Below are positions 1 through 9,187 of a stretch of DNA of 64,000 nt, piece by piece. Location: positions 372,001 through 436,000 of the forward strand of contig NZ_JAVKTS010000001.1 in assembly GCF_031460495.1 (NCBI RefSeq), written 5' to 3'. The notes beneath the pieces were generated by a model. That model was not told the origin of the DNA, made no database searches, and worked only from the letters and a program-made list of their open reading frames with translations. Position 1 is the first letter of the stretch, and the number at the start of each line of letters is the position of its first letter. Source of the stretch: Tissierella sp. (lineage in GTDB: Bacteria > Bacillota > Clostridia > Tissierellales > Tissierellaceae). The translations under genes and the position numbers were made by a program.

Positions 1-381
1 AAAGTTAGCGGTGAAAGACATAGAATGCTTGGACTTGTAAGATTTAAACAGTTGGAAAATGGACTGTTTTATTCCTCCATAGAACCAGACCACAATATTG
101 TAGGTCTTATTGCACCCTATTTTGTATCTAGGATGACCAACGAAAATTGGGTTATTCATGATGTGAAAAGGGGAATAGGTGCACTTTACAATGGCAAGGA
201 GTGGATTATTCAGGATATAAAAATCAAAGATGATTTGCTATTAAAGGAGGAAGAAGAAGAGTATCAACAGCTATGGAAGGCATACTTTAAATCCATAGCC
301 ATAGAAACAAAAATAAATCCTAAACTACAAAAAAGATGTATGCCAATGAGGTATTGGAAACATCTAGTAGAAAAAGCATGA
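1..381 (+). CDS. C-terminal part of a TIGR03915/DUF4130-type putative DNA repair protein (5' end outside the window)
   Basis: The frame is open from base 1, eight codons before the first ATG at 25, so this is the tail of a longer gene and not a 118-residue protein. The visible part contains the pattern of this family's C-terminal domain: an RFKQLENG-like strand, a D/H-rich middle, a WxxYFKSIAI helix and the final NPKLQ...MPxRYWKHLVE block. Family members sit beside a radical SAM partner and are annotated as putative DNA modification or repair proteins; the role is not experimentally settled as far as I know. The partner would lie upstream of the window. The gene ends in TGA and is followed at once by a long bidirectional terminator. 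Confidence 0.75.
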   Translation, partial: KVSGERHRMLGLVRFKQLENGLFYSSIEPDHNIVGLIAPYFVSRMTNENWVIHDVKRGIGALYNGKEWIIQDIKIKDDLLLKEEEEEYQQLWKAYFKSIAIETKINPKLQKRCMPMRYWKHLVEKA

Positions 382-390
382 TGACAATAA

Positions 391-467
391 AAAAACAGCC
401 TATATAGGATACAACTGAAAAAGTATTATTATAACGAATTTTCAGTGGCTCCTATAAAGCTGTTTTT
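391..467. terminator. Long bidirectional terminator hairpin
   Basis: Three consecutive paired blocks fold into one hairpin: AAAAACAGC at 391-399 with GCTGTTTTT at 459-467, TATAGGA at 403-409 with TCCTATA at 450-456, and ACTGAAAA at 414-421 with TTTTCAGT at 439-446. Both outer flanks are A- or T-rich. It separates the convergent DUF4130 gene and the amidohydrolase gene. Confidence 0.85.
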
Positions 468-474
468 TGTATAT

Positions 475-1716
475 CTATTTAATTAAATTTCTTACAAATT
501 GTCCTTCCTTCATAATTACTTCCATTTTTTCAACAGAAATATTATGAATATCAAGAAGAGGGTTATCCTTAAGGACGATTATATCAGCGAATTTACCTTC
601 TTCTAATGTTCCGGTAATATTATCTACTTTCAACATTTCTGCACCATTTTTAGTTGCAGCTAATATTACTTCCATTTCTGATAAACCAGCTTTATTTAAG
701 GCATACATTTCTGTTATAGCATATTTTCCATAAGGAGTTAAACTACTACAGAAGGAATCTGATCCTACAGTGATACGAATTCCTTTTTTATTTGCATTTT
801 GCAAGTTATCAATTATACGATTTAATTCTTTTTCAGCAGTTGTATTGCCTGGATATTTATCGTGTATAGGTCTATAAGGCGGCTCATAGACTGTAAACCA
901 TTCAAAGAAGAATTGCAAAGTAGGGCAGAAGGTAATATCCTTTTCCTTCATTATTTCAAGGCATTCTTCATTTAATTCCTGACCATGTATAATAGAAGAT
1001 ACACCTGTTTTACAGGAGTTTAAAGCACCCTCATAACCTTCTGCATGGGACCATACAGGGATTCCTACCATATTGCACTCATCAACTACTGCTTGAATTT
1101 CTTCCATTGAATAATGAGTAGCAGCTTTAGCATCATACTTCCATATTCCTCCTCCTGTAGACCAAATTTTAACAGCATCTGGATTTTCACGGAGTCTTTT
1201 TCTAATAGCTTTTCTAAGTTCCCAAGGACCGTCTACTCTTTCTGCCCATGGATGTGAGTCATTGTTATATTCTAAAGGCAATTTATGAGAATCACCATGG
1301 CCTGCAGTTCTACAGAATCCGAGACCAGTTGTAACAACTCTAGGTCCAGAGATAATACCTTGTTCAATCATATTTCTAATATGTATCCCAGAGCGAGAAA
1401 TTTCTCCAACAGTTGTTAACCCATGTTCCAATGCTTCTTTAGCTTGTGCTACAGCAACTATGGTTTTTTGAGTAACAGGTTCCAGTACCCACTCACTATC
1501 ATTATCACTTAAGTTTCCACTAAAATGAAGATGTGAATCAATTAAGCCTGGCATAATAGTCTTTCCAGTTATATCAATTACTTCACCATCAAACTTTGTA
1601 TCAGTAATAGGTCCAGCATATTTAATTTTTTTATCTTCTACAACTACCATAGAGTTTTCTATGACTTCTCCAGTACCATTTATCAATAGTCCACCAGTAA
1701 ATATAAACTTATTCAA
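475..1716 (-). CDS. Metal-dependent amidohydrolase (imidazolonepropionase/prolidase-like)
   Basis: A 413-residue cytosolic amidohydrolase-superfamily enzyme. The metal-site signature is complete: HLH at 62-64 (in PGLIDSHLHFSG), Lys183 (AVKIWSTGGG), His224 (WSHAEG), His244 (IIHGQE) and Asp320 (TVGSDSF). A small N-terminal and C-terminal beta-sandwich wraps the barrel (GKFADIIVLKDNPL near the end). Relatives hydrolyse cyclic amides or Xaa-Pro-type dipeptides; the substrate cannot be read from sequence, though the neighbouring proline operon makes a proline-containing peptide an attractive guess. Translation starts at TTG: GGAGG lies nine bases upstream of it and no ATG is suitably placed. It is divergent from the prdR-like gene and separated from it by 174 AT-rich bases. 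Confidence 0.8.
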   Translation of the reverse strand: MNKFIFTGGLLINGTGEVIENSMVVVEDKKIKYAGPITDTKFDGEVIDITGKTIMPGLIDSHLHFSGNLSDNDSEWVLEPVTQKTIVAVAQAKEALEHGLTTVGEISRSGIHIRNMIEQGIISGPRVVTTGLGFCRTAGHGDSHKLPLEYNNDSHPWAERVDGPWELRKAIRKRLRENPDAVKIWSTGGGIWKYDAKAATHYSMEEIQAVVDECNMVGIPVWSHAEGYEGALNSCKTGVSSIIHGQELNEECLEIMKEKDITFCPTLQFFFEWFTVYEPPYRPIHDKYPGNTTAEKELNRIIDNLQNANKKGIRITVGSDSFCSSLTPYGKYAITEMYALNKAGLSEMEVILAATKNGAEMLKVDNITGTLEEGKFADIIVLKDNPLLDIHNISVEKMEVIMKEGQFVRNLIK

Positions 1717-1890
1717 ATGTCCTCGCCTCCATATTCAATATTCATATATATTTTAACCTTAAACATTGAACTAAGCAATCTTTAAATAGTGAAATAAATA
1801 TTATTTTAGTAGACTAAATTCACACATTAATAGCTGAAATATGATAAAATAGTTTTAAATATAGAGAAGAAAAATTAAGTAGGTGGTAAA

Positions 1891-3309
1891 GTGACAAAAG
1901 ACTTTAATAAAGATTTTGAAAGCATTGGAAATAGTCAAATAGAGCTTCAATTAAGATTAATATTAGGTAATCTTCATGAAGCTGTTTGTGTTATAAATAC
2001 TTCTGGTATTGTGACATTTTGGAATGCCAGCTCTGAGAGATTATATGGCATAAAAGCAGAAGAAATCGTAGGTTATCATATTGAAAAGTTTTTTCCCAAT
2101 GCTCTGTTACTTAAAGTTTTAAGGGAGAAAAAAACCTTTGAAAATATAAAACATAAGCCTAAAAATGAATCTGATATTTTACTATCTGCAACACCACTTA
2201 TATATAATGGTGAGTTGATAGGTGCAGTATCTACAGATAGAGATTTCAATGAGATTACAAATTTATATATGGAGCTAGAGAAAGAAAAGACTAAGGTGGA
2301 AATCTTAGAACAACAGATGAAAGAAATTACTCAAGATAAGTATTTTTTTGGAAAGATTATTGGAAAGTCTAAAGCCTTGGTAGATGCAATGATCATAGCT
2401 AAGCAAGTAGCCAGAACAGATGCATCTGTACTAATCACTGGTGAAAGTGGAACTGGAAAAGAAGTGTTTTCAAGGGCAATCCATCAAGAGAGTGACAGAA
2501 AGGGAAATTTTATTCCAGTGAACTGTAGTGCAATTCCGTCAAATCTTTTGGAATCAGAATTATTTGGCTATGTTGAAGGAGCTTTTACAGGGGCTTATAA
2601 AAAAGGAAGACCAGGGAAATTTGAGTTAGCTAATGGTGGGACCTTGTTTTTAGATGAAATAGGAGATATGCCTTTAATCATGCAAGCCAAATTGCTTAGA
2701 GTCTTGCAAGATGGAATAGTAATTAGAGTAGGTGGAGGAAAGCCTATAAAAGTAGATGCAAGGATTATCGCTGCAACAAATAAAGACTTACATCAGCTTA
2801 TGGATGAAGGAAAATTTAGAGAAGATTTATATTATAGATTAAATGTAGTTTCTATACTTATACCTCCATTGAGAGAAAGAAAGGAAGATATTCCAGCGCT
2901 TATAAATGATTTCATCTTGGAGTTTTCAGAGAAGAATAAGAAGGGTGAAATGAATATATCCCCCGATGCAATGAAGATATTATCTGATTATCATTGGAAA
3001 GGAAATATTAGAGAATTAAAGAACACCATCGAGAGACTAGTGATCTTATCAAAGAATAACTCAATAGAGATTGAAGACTTACCTATAGGCATAGTCAATA
3101 CAAGTAATCCTACTACCTTTATAGGTATGGATATCAACAATGACTTTGATTTAAAGAAAGCAGTAGATGATTTTGAAAAAAACATAATTATAGATGCATT
3201 GTTGGCCACAAAAGGAAATAAGGTTCAAGCAGCTGAGCTATTAAAAATTAAAAGATCAACTCTATATTATAAATTGAATCTATATAATTTAACCAGTTAT
3301 ATGGATTAG
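1891..3309 (+). CDS. prdR: Sigma-54-dependent activator with PAS sensor, PrdR type
   Basis: A 472-residue enhancer-binding protein. PAS domain at about 24-130, a coiled linker at about 130-150, and a AAA+ domain with Walker A GESGTGKE at 184-191, the sigma-54-contacting GAFTGA loop at 230-235 and Walker B FLDEIGD. A Fis-type helix-turn-helix closes the protein ([19 protein letters not shown]). Known PrdR proteins activate the proline reductase operon in response to proline; this gene lies directly upstream of prdC in the same direction with a -24/-12 promoter between them, which is why I assign prdR. Start is GTG at 1891 with GGTGG upstream. The PAS ligand is unknown from sequence. A general sigma-54 regulator of another operon is the alternative. 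Confidence 0.8.
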   Translation: MTKDFNKDFESIGNSQIELQLRLILGNLHEAVCVINTSGIVTFWNASSERLYGIKAEEIVGYHIEKFFPNALLLKVLREKKTFENIKHKPKNESDILLSATPLIYNGELIGAVSTDRDFNEITNLYMELEKEKTKVEILEQQMKEITQDKYFFGKIIGKSKALVDAMIIAKQVARTDASVLITGESGTGKEVFSRAIHQESDRKGNFIPVNCSAIPSNLLESELFGYVEGAFTGAYKKGRPGKFELANGGTLFLDEIGDMPLIMQAKLLRVLQDGIVIRVGGGKPIKVDARIIAATNKDLHQLMDEGKFREDLYYRLNVVSILIPPLRERKEDIPALINDFILEFSEKNKKGEMNISPDAMKILSDYHWKGNIRELKNTIERLVILSKNNSIEIEDLPIGIVNTSNPTTFIGMDINNDFDLKKAVDDFEKNIIIDALLATKGNKVQAAELLKIKRSTLYYKLNLYNLTSYMD

Positions 3310-3506
3310 ATGAAGGAAGGGTAGAAAATAGGATTATTTCAATACTTCAACCTAATGTCAATTAGTTGACGCATAAAATCCAAAAAACTGACAGTGACTT
3401 TTGAAATAGTTCTATAGGAAAAGATCAGAAAGTAAATATTATTTTTAACAAACTTTGCAAATAGCCAATTCTTGATAAATAAAATCTATATCAACTAAAA
3501 ATATAT

Positions 3507-3560
3507 AAATCTAATATATACTTACTGGTGTCAGGTATCTGTCATATATTAGATTTTTTT
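3507..3560 (+). terminator. Terminator after the prdR-type gene
   Basis: AAATCTAATATA at 3507-3518 pairs perfectly with TATATTAGATTT at 3545-3556 and is followed by four more T. The 26-base loop holds GGTGTCAGGTATC, which can pair weakly on itself and resembles the core of the palindromes at 57986 and 62317. Confidence 0.7.
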
Positions 3561-3580
3561 ATTGCAACAAAAGATGCAAT
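3561..3580. promoter_or_regulatory. Candidate upstream activating sequence for the prd operon activator
   Basis: ATTGCA at 3561-3566 and TGCAAT at 3575-3580 form a perfect 6-bp inverted repeat with an 8-base spacer, about 45 bases upstream of the -24/-12 promoter. This spacing and symmetry fit a Fis-type activator site. A second inverted repeat, GTCAA-TTAG-TTGAC at 3357-3370, could be another site. Confidence 0.45.
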
Positions 3581-3616
3581 GCAGTGAAATACCCGATATA
3601 ATTGAGTAGACACTTA

Positions 3617-3633
3617 TGGCATAAAACTTGCAT
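3617..3633 (+). promoter_or_regulatory. Sigma-54 (-24/-12) promoter of the prd operon
   Basis: TGGCATAAAACTTGCAT matches the sigma-54 consensus TGGCAC-N5-TTGCW with a single deviation in the -24 element. It lies 58 bases before prdC, whose own ribosome binding site (AAGGAGGAAAG) is at about 3676. Together with the upstream AAA+ activator this explains control of prdC-prdA-prdB-prdF. Confidence 0.85.
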
Positions 3634-3690
3634 TATAAATATAGTTGATGGTTAGTAAAATATTTTATACATAGCTAAGGAGGAAAGAGA

Positions 3691-4992
3691 ATGGGGTTAT
3701 ATGTAATTCCACTAAAGCAACATGTAGGTCCACCATGCCTACCAAATGTAATAGTAGGAGATGAAGTATTACGAGGTCAGTGTATAGCTGAACCTAACGG
3801 ACTAGGAGCAAAGTTACACGCATCTGTGTCTGGGATAGTTAAAAACATAACAGAAGAAGCTATAGAAATTGAAGGAAATATTACGGATAAGCAGGATTAT
3901 ATAAAGATAAAAAAGAGTGATAATATCGCAGATATGGCCTTTGAGGCAGGTATAGTTGGTGCTGGTGGAGCAGGCTTTCCAGCTCATATAAAGCTAAAAT
4001 CACAGATACCAGATGGCTATGTAATTGCAAACTGTGTAGAGTGTGAGCCAATATTAAGTCACAATATAAGATTGCTAGAAGAAAATCCTGAATTAGTTAT
4101 AAAAGGTGTAAGATATGCTATGGAAGCAACAAAAGCTCCAAAGGGATATATAGCTATAAAAGCAAAAAATAAGACTGCCATAGATTCCCTAAATAAGGCT
4201 CTTGGTGATGCAATAGATGTGGAAGTAAAGGAATTAAGGGATATGTACCCTATGGGAGAAGAAAGAGCAATAATTCATGAAATATTTGGCAACTGGCTTA
4301 CGCCTGAACAATTACCAATTGAGGCCAATGTAGTAGTCATGAATGGAGAGACCTTAGGAAATTTAACTCGTGCAGTTGAGGACCTAAAGCCTGTCATAGA
4401 TAAGGATATTACAGTAGGAGGCAAATTAAAGAATGGTAAAGAAGCTACTGTTTTTTTCCAAGTACCTATTGGAACTCCAATAAGCAGTTTAATCGAAGAA
4501 TGTGGAGGAATAGATGGAGAATTTGGGGAAGTAGTAATAGGAGGACCATATACAGGTAAAGCAGGAGATATTCACAAATCCGTGGTGACTAAAATATCTG
4601 GTGGAGCTATAGTTACTATTCCATTGCCAGAATATGTTGGACCAATAGGACTTCTAGTTTGTGCCTGTGGTGCAGATGAAAATAGACTTAGAGATATAGC
4701 TGCTAAAATGAAATCAAAAGTTGTAGCTGTAACAAAATGTAAAAATATTGTAGAAGTAAGGGGAGCAAATAAATGCTTAACCCCAGGGGACTGTCCTGGA
4801 CAAGTTCAAGGAATAATGGACCTTAAGAAAAATGGTGCTAAAAGAGTTTTAGTATCCAATTGCAGTGACTGTACAAATACTGTAATGTGCTGTGCTCCAG
4901 ATATGGACCTAGCAGTATATCACCATACAGACCATATATTTAGAACAGTTGATCATGAGTTAACGAGAAGACTTCCTATGGAAGAAAAATAG
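3691..4992 (+). CDS. prdC: Proline reductase-associated electron transfer protein PrdC (RnfC-like)
   Basis: A 433-residue RnfC-related protein thought to deliver electrons from NADH or another carrier to proline reductase. An N-terminal barrel-sandwich segment (residues 1-60) precedes the glycine-rich GIVGAGGAGFPAHIK region (88-101) and the NCVECEP motif (Cys115, Cys118). The C-terminal third is cysteine rich: LVCACGAD, KCLTPGDCPGQ and SNCSDCTNTVMCCAPD, apt for redox chemistry. Some PrdC proteins in other clostridia are reported to contain selenocysteine; this one has no in-frame UGA. It is the first gene after the sigma-54 promoter and is followed by prdA after 32 bases containing AAGGAGG. 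Confidence 0.9.
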   Translation: MGLYVIPLKQHVGPPCLPNVIVGDEVLRGQCIAEPNGLGAKLHASVSGIVKNITEEAIEIEGNITDKQDYIKIKKSDNIADMAFEAGIVGAGGAGFPAHIKLKSQIPDGYVIANCVECEPILSHNIRLLEENPELVIKGVRYAMEATKAPKGYIAIKAKNKTAIDSLNKALGDAIDVEVKELRDMYPMGEERAIIHEIFGNWLTPEQLPIEANVVVMNGETLGNLTRAVEDLKPVIDKDITVGGKLKNGKEATVFFQVPIGTPISSLIEECGGIDGEFGEVVIGGPYTGKAGDIHKSVVTKISGGAIVTIPLPEYVGPIGLLVCACGADENRLRDIAAKMKSKVVAVTKCKNIVEVRGANKCLTPGDCPGQVQGIMDLKKNGAKRVLVSNCSDCTNTVMCCAPDMDLAVYHHTDHIFRTVDHELTRRLPMEEK

Positions 4993-5024
4993 CAGAATAA
5001 GATTTTATTAAGGAGGTATAGAAT

Positions 5025-7097
5025 ATGTCAATAAGCGCTGAACAAGCACAAAAACTTAATAATGAATTTGCAGTAGTATGCTGTAGAACAGAAGCAGGTA
5101 CTATAATATCAGCAGACCATCTTGAAGACCCAGGGATTTTTCCAGACCTTATAGATTCTGGCTTGCTTTCCATACCAGCAAATGTTGTAAAGATAGGACA
5201 AGTTATAGGAGCTAAGCTTACCAAGACCATAGATTCATTAAACCCTATAACATCAGATATAGTAGAGGGTCTAATAGTCCAAGAGTCAGGTAATATAAAA
5301 GAAGAAAAACTTGAGGATTCTGATAAAAAGGCAGTTTTAAAATTTAATATGAAAGCCGGTCATGTAATTAAGGCAGCTGATTTAGAAAACCCAATGAACT
5401 TTGAAAAGTTAGAGGACTCACTTCTTATTAATCTTAAGGAAGAAGTAATGACAAGGGGAGAAGTCCTTGGAGCAAAGCTTAACAAAGATCTAGCAGCTCT
5501 TACACCTATTACAGCAGATATGCTGGAAGGCTATGTGGCTCCTATAGAAAAAGCAGAAGAAAATGCAGCTACAGGAATGATACAAGGTGGAGTCCTAAGG
5601 ATAAAAATAGCTGAAGGCAAGGGTATTGATATTGAAGTTCCATTGGGAGGATATGTTCCACCTTCACAAACAATGGCAGTTAATACAGTAAGCAATAAAT
5701 CAGAGGCAGTAGCAGAAATAGTTAAACCAGCTCCTGAAAAAGTACTTAGAAGACTTGTTAAAAAACATTTCCAAATAAATGAAGTTAAATTTGGACCTGA
5801 AACTAAAATCGAAGGAACTACTTTATATATTAGAGAAAATATCGGAGAAGATGCAATAAAGGTAGATAAACTAGTTAAGAAAATAAAAGTTGAGCTAATT
5901 ACTCCTGATAAATATAATCAGTATTCAGAAACTATAATGGATGTTCAGCCTATAGCTACAAAAGAAGAGGGTAGCAAATTAGGTACAGGAGTAACTAGGG
6001 TACTTGATGGCGTTATTATAATGGTAACAGGTACAGATGAAAATGGAGTTCAGATCGGTGAATTTGGTTCATCAGAAGGTATTCTTGAAGAGAATATTAT
6101 GTGGGGAAGAGCTGGTGCTCCTGAAAAGGGAGAAATATTCATAAAGACAGAAGTAGTTATTAAAGAACATACTAATATGGAAAGACCAGGACCTCTTGCA
6201 GCTCACAAAGCTACAGATTTCATTACACAAGAGATTAGAGAGGCATTGAAGAAACTAGATGATTCTTTAGTAGTGGAAGAAGAAGAGTTTGTTCAAACAA
6301 GAAGACCAGGTAAGAAAAAGATTGTCATAGTTAAAGAAATCATGGGTCAAGGTGCAATGCATGATAACTTAATACTGCCAATGGAACCAGTAGGGATATT
6401 AGGAGCAAAACCAAATGTTGACCTTGGCAATGTACCAATAGTTTGTTCACCATTGGAAATACTTGATGGGGCTATACATGCTCTTACTTGCATTGGACCA
6501 GCTACTAAGGAATGTTCAAGACATTACTGGAGAGAACCTCTTGTAATAGAAGCCTTAAGAGATGAAGAAATAGATTTATGTGGCATTGTATTAGTTGGTA
6601 GTCCTCAAATCAATTCTGAAAAATTCTATGTGTCTGAAAGAGTTGGAATGACAGTTGAAGCTATGGATGTGGATGGAGCAGTAGTCACCACTGAAGGATT
6701 TGGAAACAATCATATTGATTTTGCTAGTCATATTGAACAAATAGGTATGAGGGGAATTTCAGTAGTAGGTACATCTTTCTGCGCAGTTCAAGGAGCATTG
6801 GTAGTTGGCAATCAATATATGACTCATATGGTAGACCTTAATAAAACTGAAGCAGGAATTGAAAATGAAATACTTTCATGTAATACTTTAACAAAAGATG
6901 ATGGAATCAGAATCTTAGCCATGTTAAAGGCTGCAATGGCTGGAGAAGAAGTTGCTGCTCCAGAGAGAAGTTGGAATCCTAAGGTAAAAGAAAGTAATTT
7001 GGAGTTAATTGAAAAGGCTACAGGTGAGAAAATCAATAGACCAGATAATGAAACTTCACTTCCAATGAGCGAGAAGAGAAAGGAAAAATATAGCTAA
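5025..7097 (+). CDS. prdA: D-proline reductase proprotein PrdA
   Basis: A 690-residue precursor that in characterised relatives self-cleaves at a Thr-Cys bond to give a small subunit whose N-terminal cysteine becomes the pyruvoyl group that binds D-proline. The matching site here is HALTCIGPATKE with Cys489; cleavage would leave a 202-residue (about 22 kDa) fragment, the size expected of that subunit. The N-terminus carries two related segments of about 68 residues (15-83 and 103-170), each with an AG.(I/V)I.A..LE.P motif and ending G(A)KL..-(N/T)PIT.D..EG, resembling SAF-type domains. Start is ATG at 5025 with AAGGAGG eight bases upstream. The gene lies second in the prd operon and works with the selenoprotein PrdB. 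Confidence 0.92.
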   Translation: MSISAEQAQKLNNEFAVVCCRTEAGTIISADHLEDPGIFPDLIDSGLLSIPANVVKIGQVIGAKLTKTIDSLNPITSDIVEGLIVQESGNIKEEKLEDSDKKAVLKFNMKAGHVIKAADLENPMNFEKLEDSLLINLKEEVMTRGEVLGAKLNKDLAALTPITADMLEGYVAPIEKAEENAATGMIQGGVLRIKIAEGKGIDIEVPLGGYVPPSQTMAVNTVSNKSEAVAEIVKPAPEKVLRRLVKKHFQINEVKFGPETKIEGTTLYIRENIGEDAIKVDKLVKKIKVELITPDKYNQYSETIMDVQPIATKEEGSKLGTGVTRVLDGVIIMVTGTDENGVQIGEFGSSEGILEENIMWGRAGAPEKGEIFIKTEVVIKEHTNMERPGPLAAHKATDFITQEIREALKKLDDSLVVEEEEFVQTRRPGKKKIVIVKEIMGQGAMHDNLILPMEPVGILGAKPNVDLGNVPIVCSPLEILDGAIHALTCIGPATKECSRHYWREPLVIEALRDEEIDLCGIVLVGSPQINSEKFYVSERVGMTVEAMDVDGAVVTTEGFGNNHIDFASHIEQIGMRGISVVGTSFCAVQGALVVGNQYMTHMVDLNKTEAGIENEILSCNTLTKDDGIRILAMLKAAMAGEEVAAPERSWNPKVKESNLELIEKATGEKINRPDNETSLPMSEKRKEKYS

Positions 7098-7120
7098 AAT
7101 AAGCTAAGTCAGGTGTTGAT

Positions 7121-7369
7121 ATGAAATATATAGATGAAACAAGGTATTTAGAAGGAATTATCGTTGAAATAAGTGATGGTGCAGTAGGTATAGATTTTAA
7201 GGGAAGAATGGGATATTTAAAAATCCCAATGAGACTATTAATTACTGATTACCCTCTAGAGATAGGGCAAGAAGTAGGGCTTAATATGAGCTATGTAGAA
7301 GTCTTGAGTCCAGTAGCAAATGATAAATATGTAAGTAATATAGATAAAAAAAGAAATAAGGAGGTATAA
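7121..7369 (+). CDS. Small conserved protein between prdA and prdB
   Basis: An 82-residue cytosolic protein with alternating hydrophobic and polar residues (GIIVEISDGAVGIDFKGRMGYLKIP), most likely a small all-beta fold. Similar small genes occupy the same slot in proline reductase operons of other clostridia (I believe the CBO2463/CBO2479-type family); I do not know a function. Position between the two reductase subunit genes, two bases before prdB, suggests a role in assembly or maturation, which is inference. Ribosome binding site is a weak AGGTG before ATG at 7121. Confidence 0.75.
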   Translation: MKYIDETRYLEGIIVEISDGAVGIDFKGRMGYLKIPMRLLITDYPLEIGQEVGLNMSYVEVLSPVANDKYVSNIDKKRNKEV

Positions 7370-7371
7370 TA

Positions 7372-8097
7372 ATGAGCTTGACGGTAGTAAAGGGATTACA
7401 ATCAGAGATATTTGTACCAATTACACCCCCTCCAGTATGGACTCCTGTAACTAAAGATTTAAAGGATATGGTTATTGCTCTGGTTACAGCAGCTGGTGTT
7501 CACGAAAAGAAGGATAAAAGATTTAATTTAGCAGGAGACTTTTCATTTAGAGAAGTTAGAGACACAACTCCATCTAAGGAATTGATGGTATCTCATGGTG
7601 GATACGATAATGGAGATGTTAACAAAGATATTAACTGTATGTTTCCAATAGATAGACTACATGAACTTGCAAAAGATGGTTTTATAAAATCCATTGCTCC
7701 TGTACATATAGGATTTATGGGTGGTGGAGGAAACCAAGAAAAGTTTAAAAATGAAACAGGTCCTGAGATTGCAAGGATATTGAAAGAAGAGGGAGTAGAT
7801 GCTGTCTTGATGACTGCTGGGTGAGGTACTTGCCACCGCTCTGCCGTGATTGTGCAGAGAGCGATTGAGGAAGCAGGTATACCAACCATAATAATAGCTG
7901 CTCTTCCTCCAGTAGTAAGACAAAGTGGTACTCCTAGAGCAGTTGCTCCACTAGTACCAATGGGAGCAAACGCAGGAGCTCCGAATAATATAGAAATGCA
8001 ATATAATATCTGTAAGGATTCATTATTGAAGCTAGTAGAAATCGATTCACCTGGTAAGATAGTACCTCTTCCATATGAATATGTTGCAAAGGTATAA
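7372..8097 (+). CDS. prdB: D-proline reductase subunit PrdB, selenoprotein
   Basis: A 241-residue selenoprotein: the frame runs 7372-8097 with an in-frame TGA at 7822-7824 giving Sec151 in the motif TAGUGTCHR, the known redox centre that attacks the C-N bond of pyruvoyl-bound D-proline. The reading frame and family similarity continue unbroken after the UGA (QRAIEEAGIPT, APLVPMGANAG) to TAA at 8095. A SECIS-type hairpin follows the UGA. AAGGAGG precedes the ATG. An automatic annotation would stop the gene at residue 150 and call a second short gene from GTG at 7846. Confidence 0.95.
7825..7863 (+). promoter_or_regulatory. SECIS element of prdB
   Basis: Directly after the UGA, CTCTGC at 7839-7844 pairs with GCAGAG at 7854-7859 around a nine-base loop containing GU, and CG at 7837-7838 can pair with CG at 7862-7863 across a small bulge. 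The loop starts 20 bases after the UGA, in the range used by bacterial SelB-dependent elements. Confidence 0.75.
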
Positions 8098-8137
8098 ATA
8101 TTGAAAGACAATATATTTATTATTGAGGAGGATGGCT

Positions 8138-9145
8138 ATGAATTTTACTAAAAGTATACATGCTGTGGACTCCCATACAATGGGAGAACCAACTAGGATC
8201 ATAATAGGCGGAGTACCAACTATACCGGGGAAGACCATGCCTGAAAAAAAGGAGTATTTAGTAAATCATATGGACTACCTTAGAACAGCTGTAATGCATG
8301 AACCAAGAGGACATAATGATATGTTTGGCTCCATTATAACTGCTACTACTGTGCCAGAGGCAGATTTGGGAATAATATTCATGGATGGTGGAGGATACTT
8401 AAATATGTGTGGGCACGGAAGTATTGGTGCAGCTACAGTAGCAGTAGAGACCGGAATGGTAGAAGTGACAGAGCCAATTACAAATATTGTATTGGAAGCT
8501 CCAGCTGGATTAGTTAAAGCTAAGGTAAAGGTTGAAAAGGGAAGAGCTAAGGAAGTTTCAGTAGTCAATGTTCCTTCATTTTTATATAAAAAGGATATTG
8601 AAGTGGAAGTAGCTGATTTGGGTATAGTGAAGTTTGATATTTCTTTTGGAGGCAGTTTCTTTGCCATAGTGAGAGATACTGAATTAAAGGTAGATATTGA
8701 TACAAAGAATTTGAATATAATAATCGAAAGAGCTATGAAACTAAGGGATATCATTAATAAAGAAATCCAAGTACAACATCCAACTCAATCTCATATTAAT
8801 ACTGTTGATTTAGTAGAAGTTTATGGAAATCCCAAGAGTGAGGATGCAAATTATCAAAATGTAGTAATATTTGGAGATGGTCAAGCTGATAGATCCCCTT
8901 GTGGAACAGGTACAAGCGCTAAAATGGCAACCTTGTATGCCAAGGGAGAACTAGGTATTGATGAAGCCTTCGTATATGAAAGTATAATCAATACTAAATT
9001 TAAAGGTAGAGTCTTGGAAGAATGCAAAGTTGGTGAATTTGACGCCATAATACCTGAAATAACAGGCTCTGCTTTTATAACCGGATTCAACCATTTTGTA
9101 ATAGATGAAGAAGATCCAGTAAAATATGGATTTGTTTTGAAATAA
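8138..9145 (+). CDS. prdF: Proline racemase PrdF
   Basis: A 335-residue cofactor-independent proline racemase that converts L-proline to the D-form used by the reductase. The two catalytic cysteines are in place: Cys91 in MCGHGSIG and Cys255 in SPCGTGTSA, with DSHTMGEPTR near the N-terminus. The frame is open from a TTG at 8123, but that TTG and the next ATG (8132) overlap or touch the AGGAGG at 8126-8131; the ATG at 8138 is six bases after it and gives the N-terminus MNFTKSIHAVD typical of the family. It is the last gene of the prd operon; no prdD or prdE homologue follows. Confidence 0.93.
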   Translation: MNFTKSIHAVDSHTMGEPTRIIIGGVPTIPGKTMPEKKEYLVNHMDYLRTAVMHEPRGHNDMFGSIITATTVPEADLGIIFMDGGGYLNMCGHGSIGAATVAVETGMVEVTEPITNIVLEAPAGLVKAKVKVEKGRAKEVSVVNVPSFLYKKDIEVEVADLGIVKFDISFGGSFFAIVRDTELKVDIDTKNLNIIIERAMKLRDIINKEIQVQHPTQSHINTVDLVEVYGNPKSEDANYQNVVIFGDGQADRSPCGTGTSAKMATLYAKGELGIDEAFVYESIINTKFKGRVLEECKVGEFDAIIPEITGSAFITGFNHFVIDEEDPVKYGFVLK

Positions 9146-9154
9146 TAATCAAGG

Positions 9155-9187
9155 CCCCCATTTATAATTAATATAAGTGGGGGTTTA
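9155..9187 (+). terminator. Terminator of the prd operon
   Basis: CCCCCA-TTTATA pairs with TATAAG-TGGGGG (the six G/C pairs at the base are perfect) and TTTAATTTTT follows. Confidence 0.9.

Noticed and set aside
7846-8097. A separate 83-residue gene starting at GTG
   Set aside because: It is the C-terminal half of PrdB after the selenocysteine codon, in the same frame.
7593-8111. A 172-residue open frame on the minus strand over prdB
   Set aside because: It is the antisense shadow of PrdB, with no ribosome binding site and a low-complexity product.
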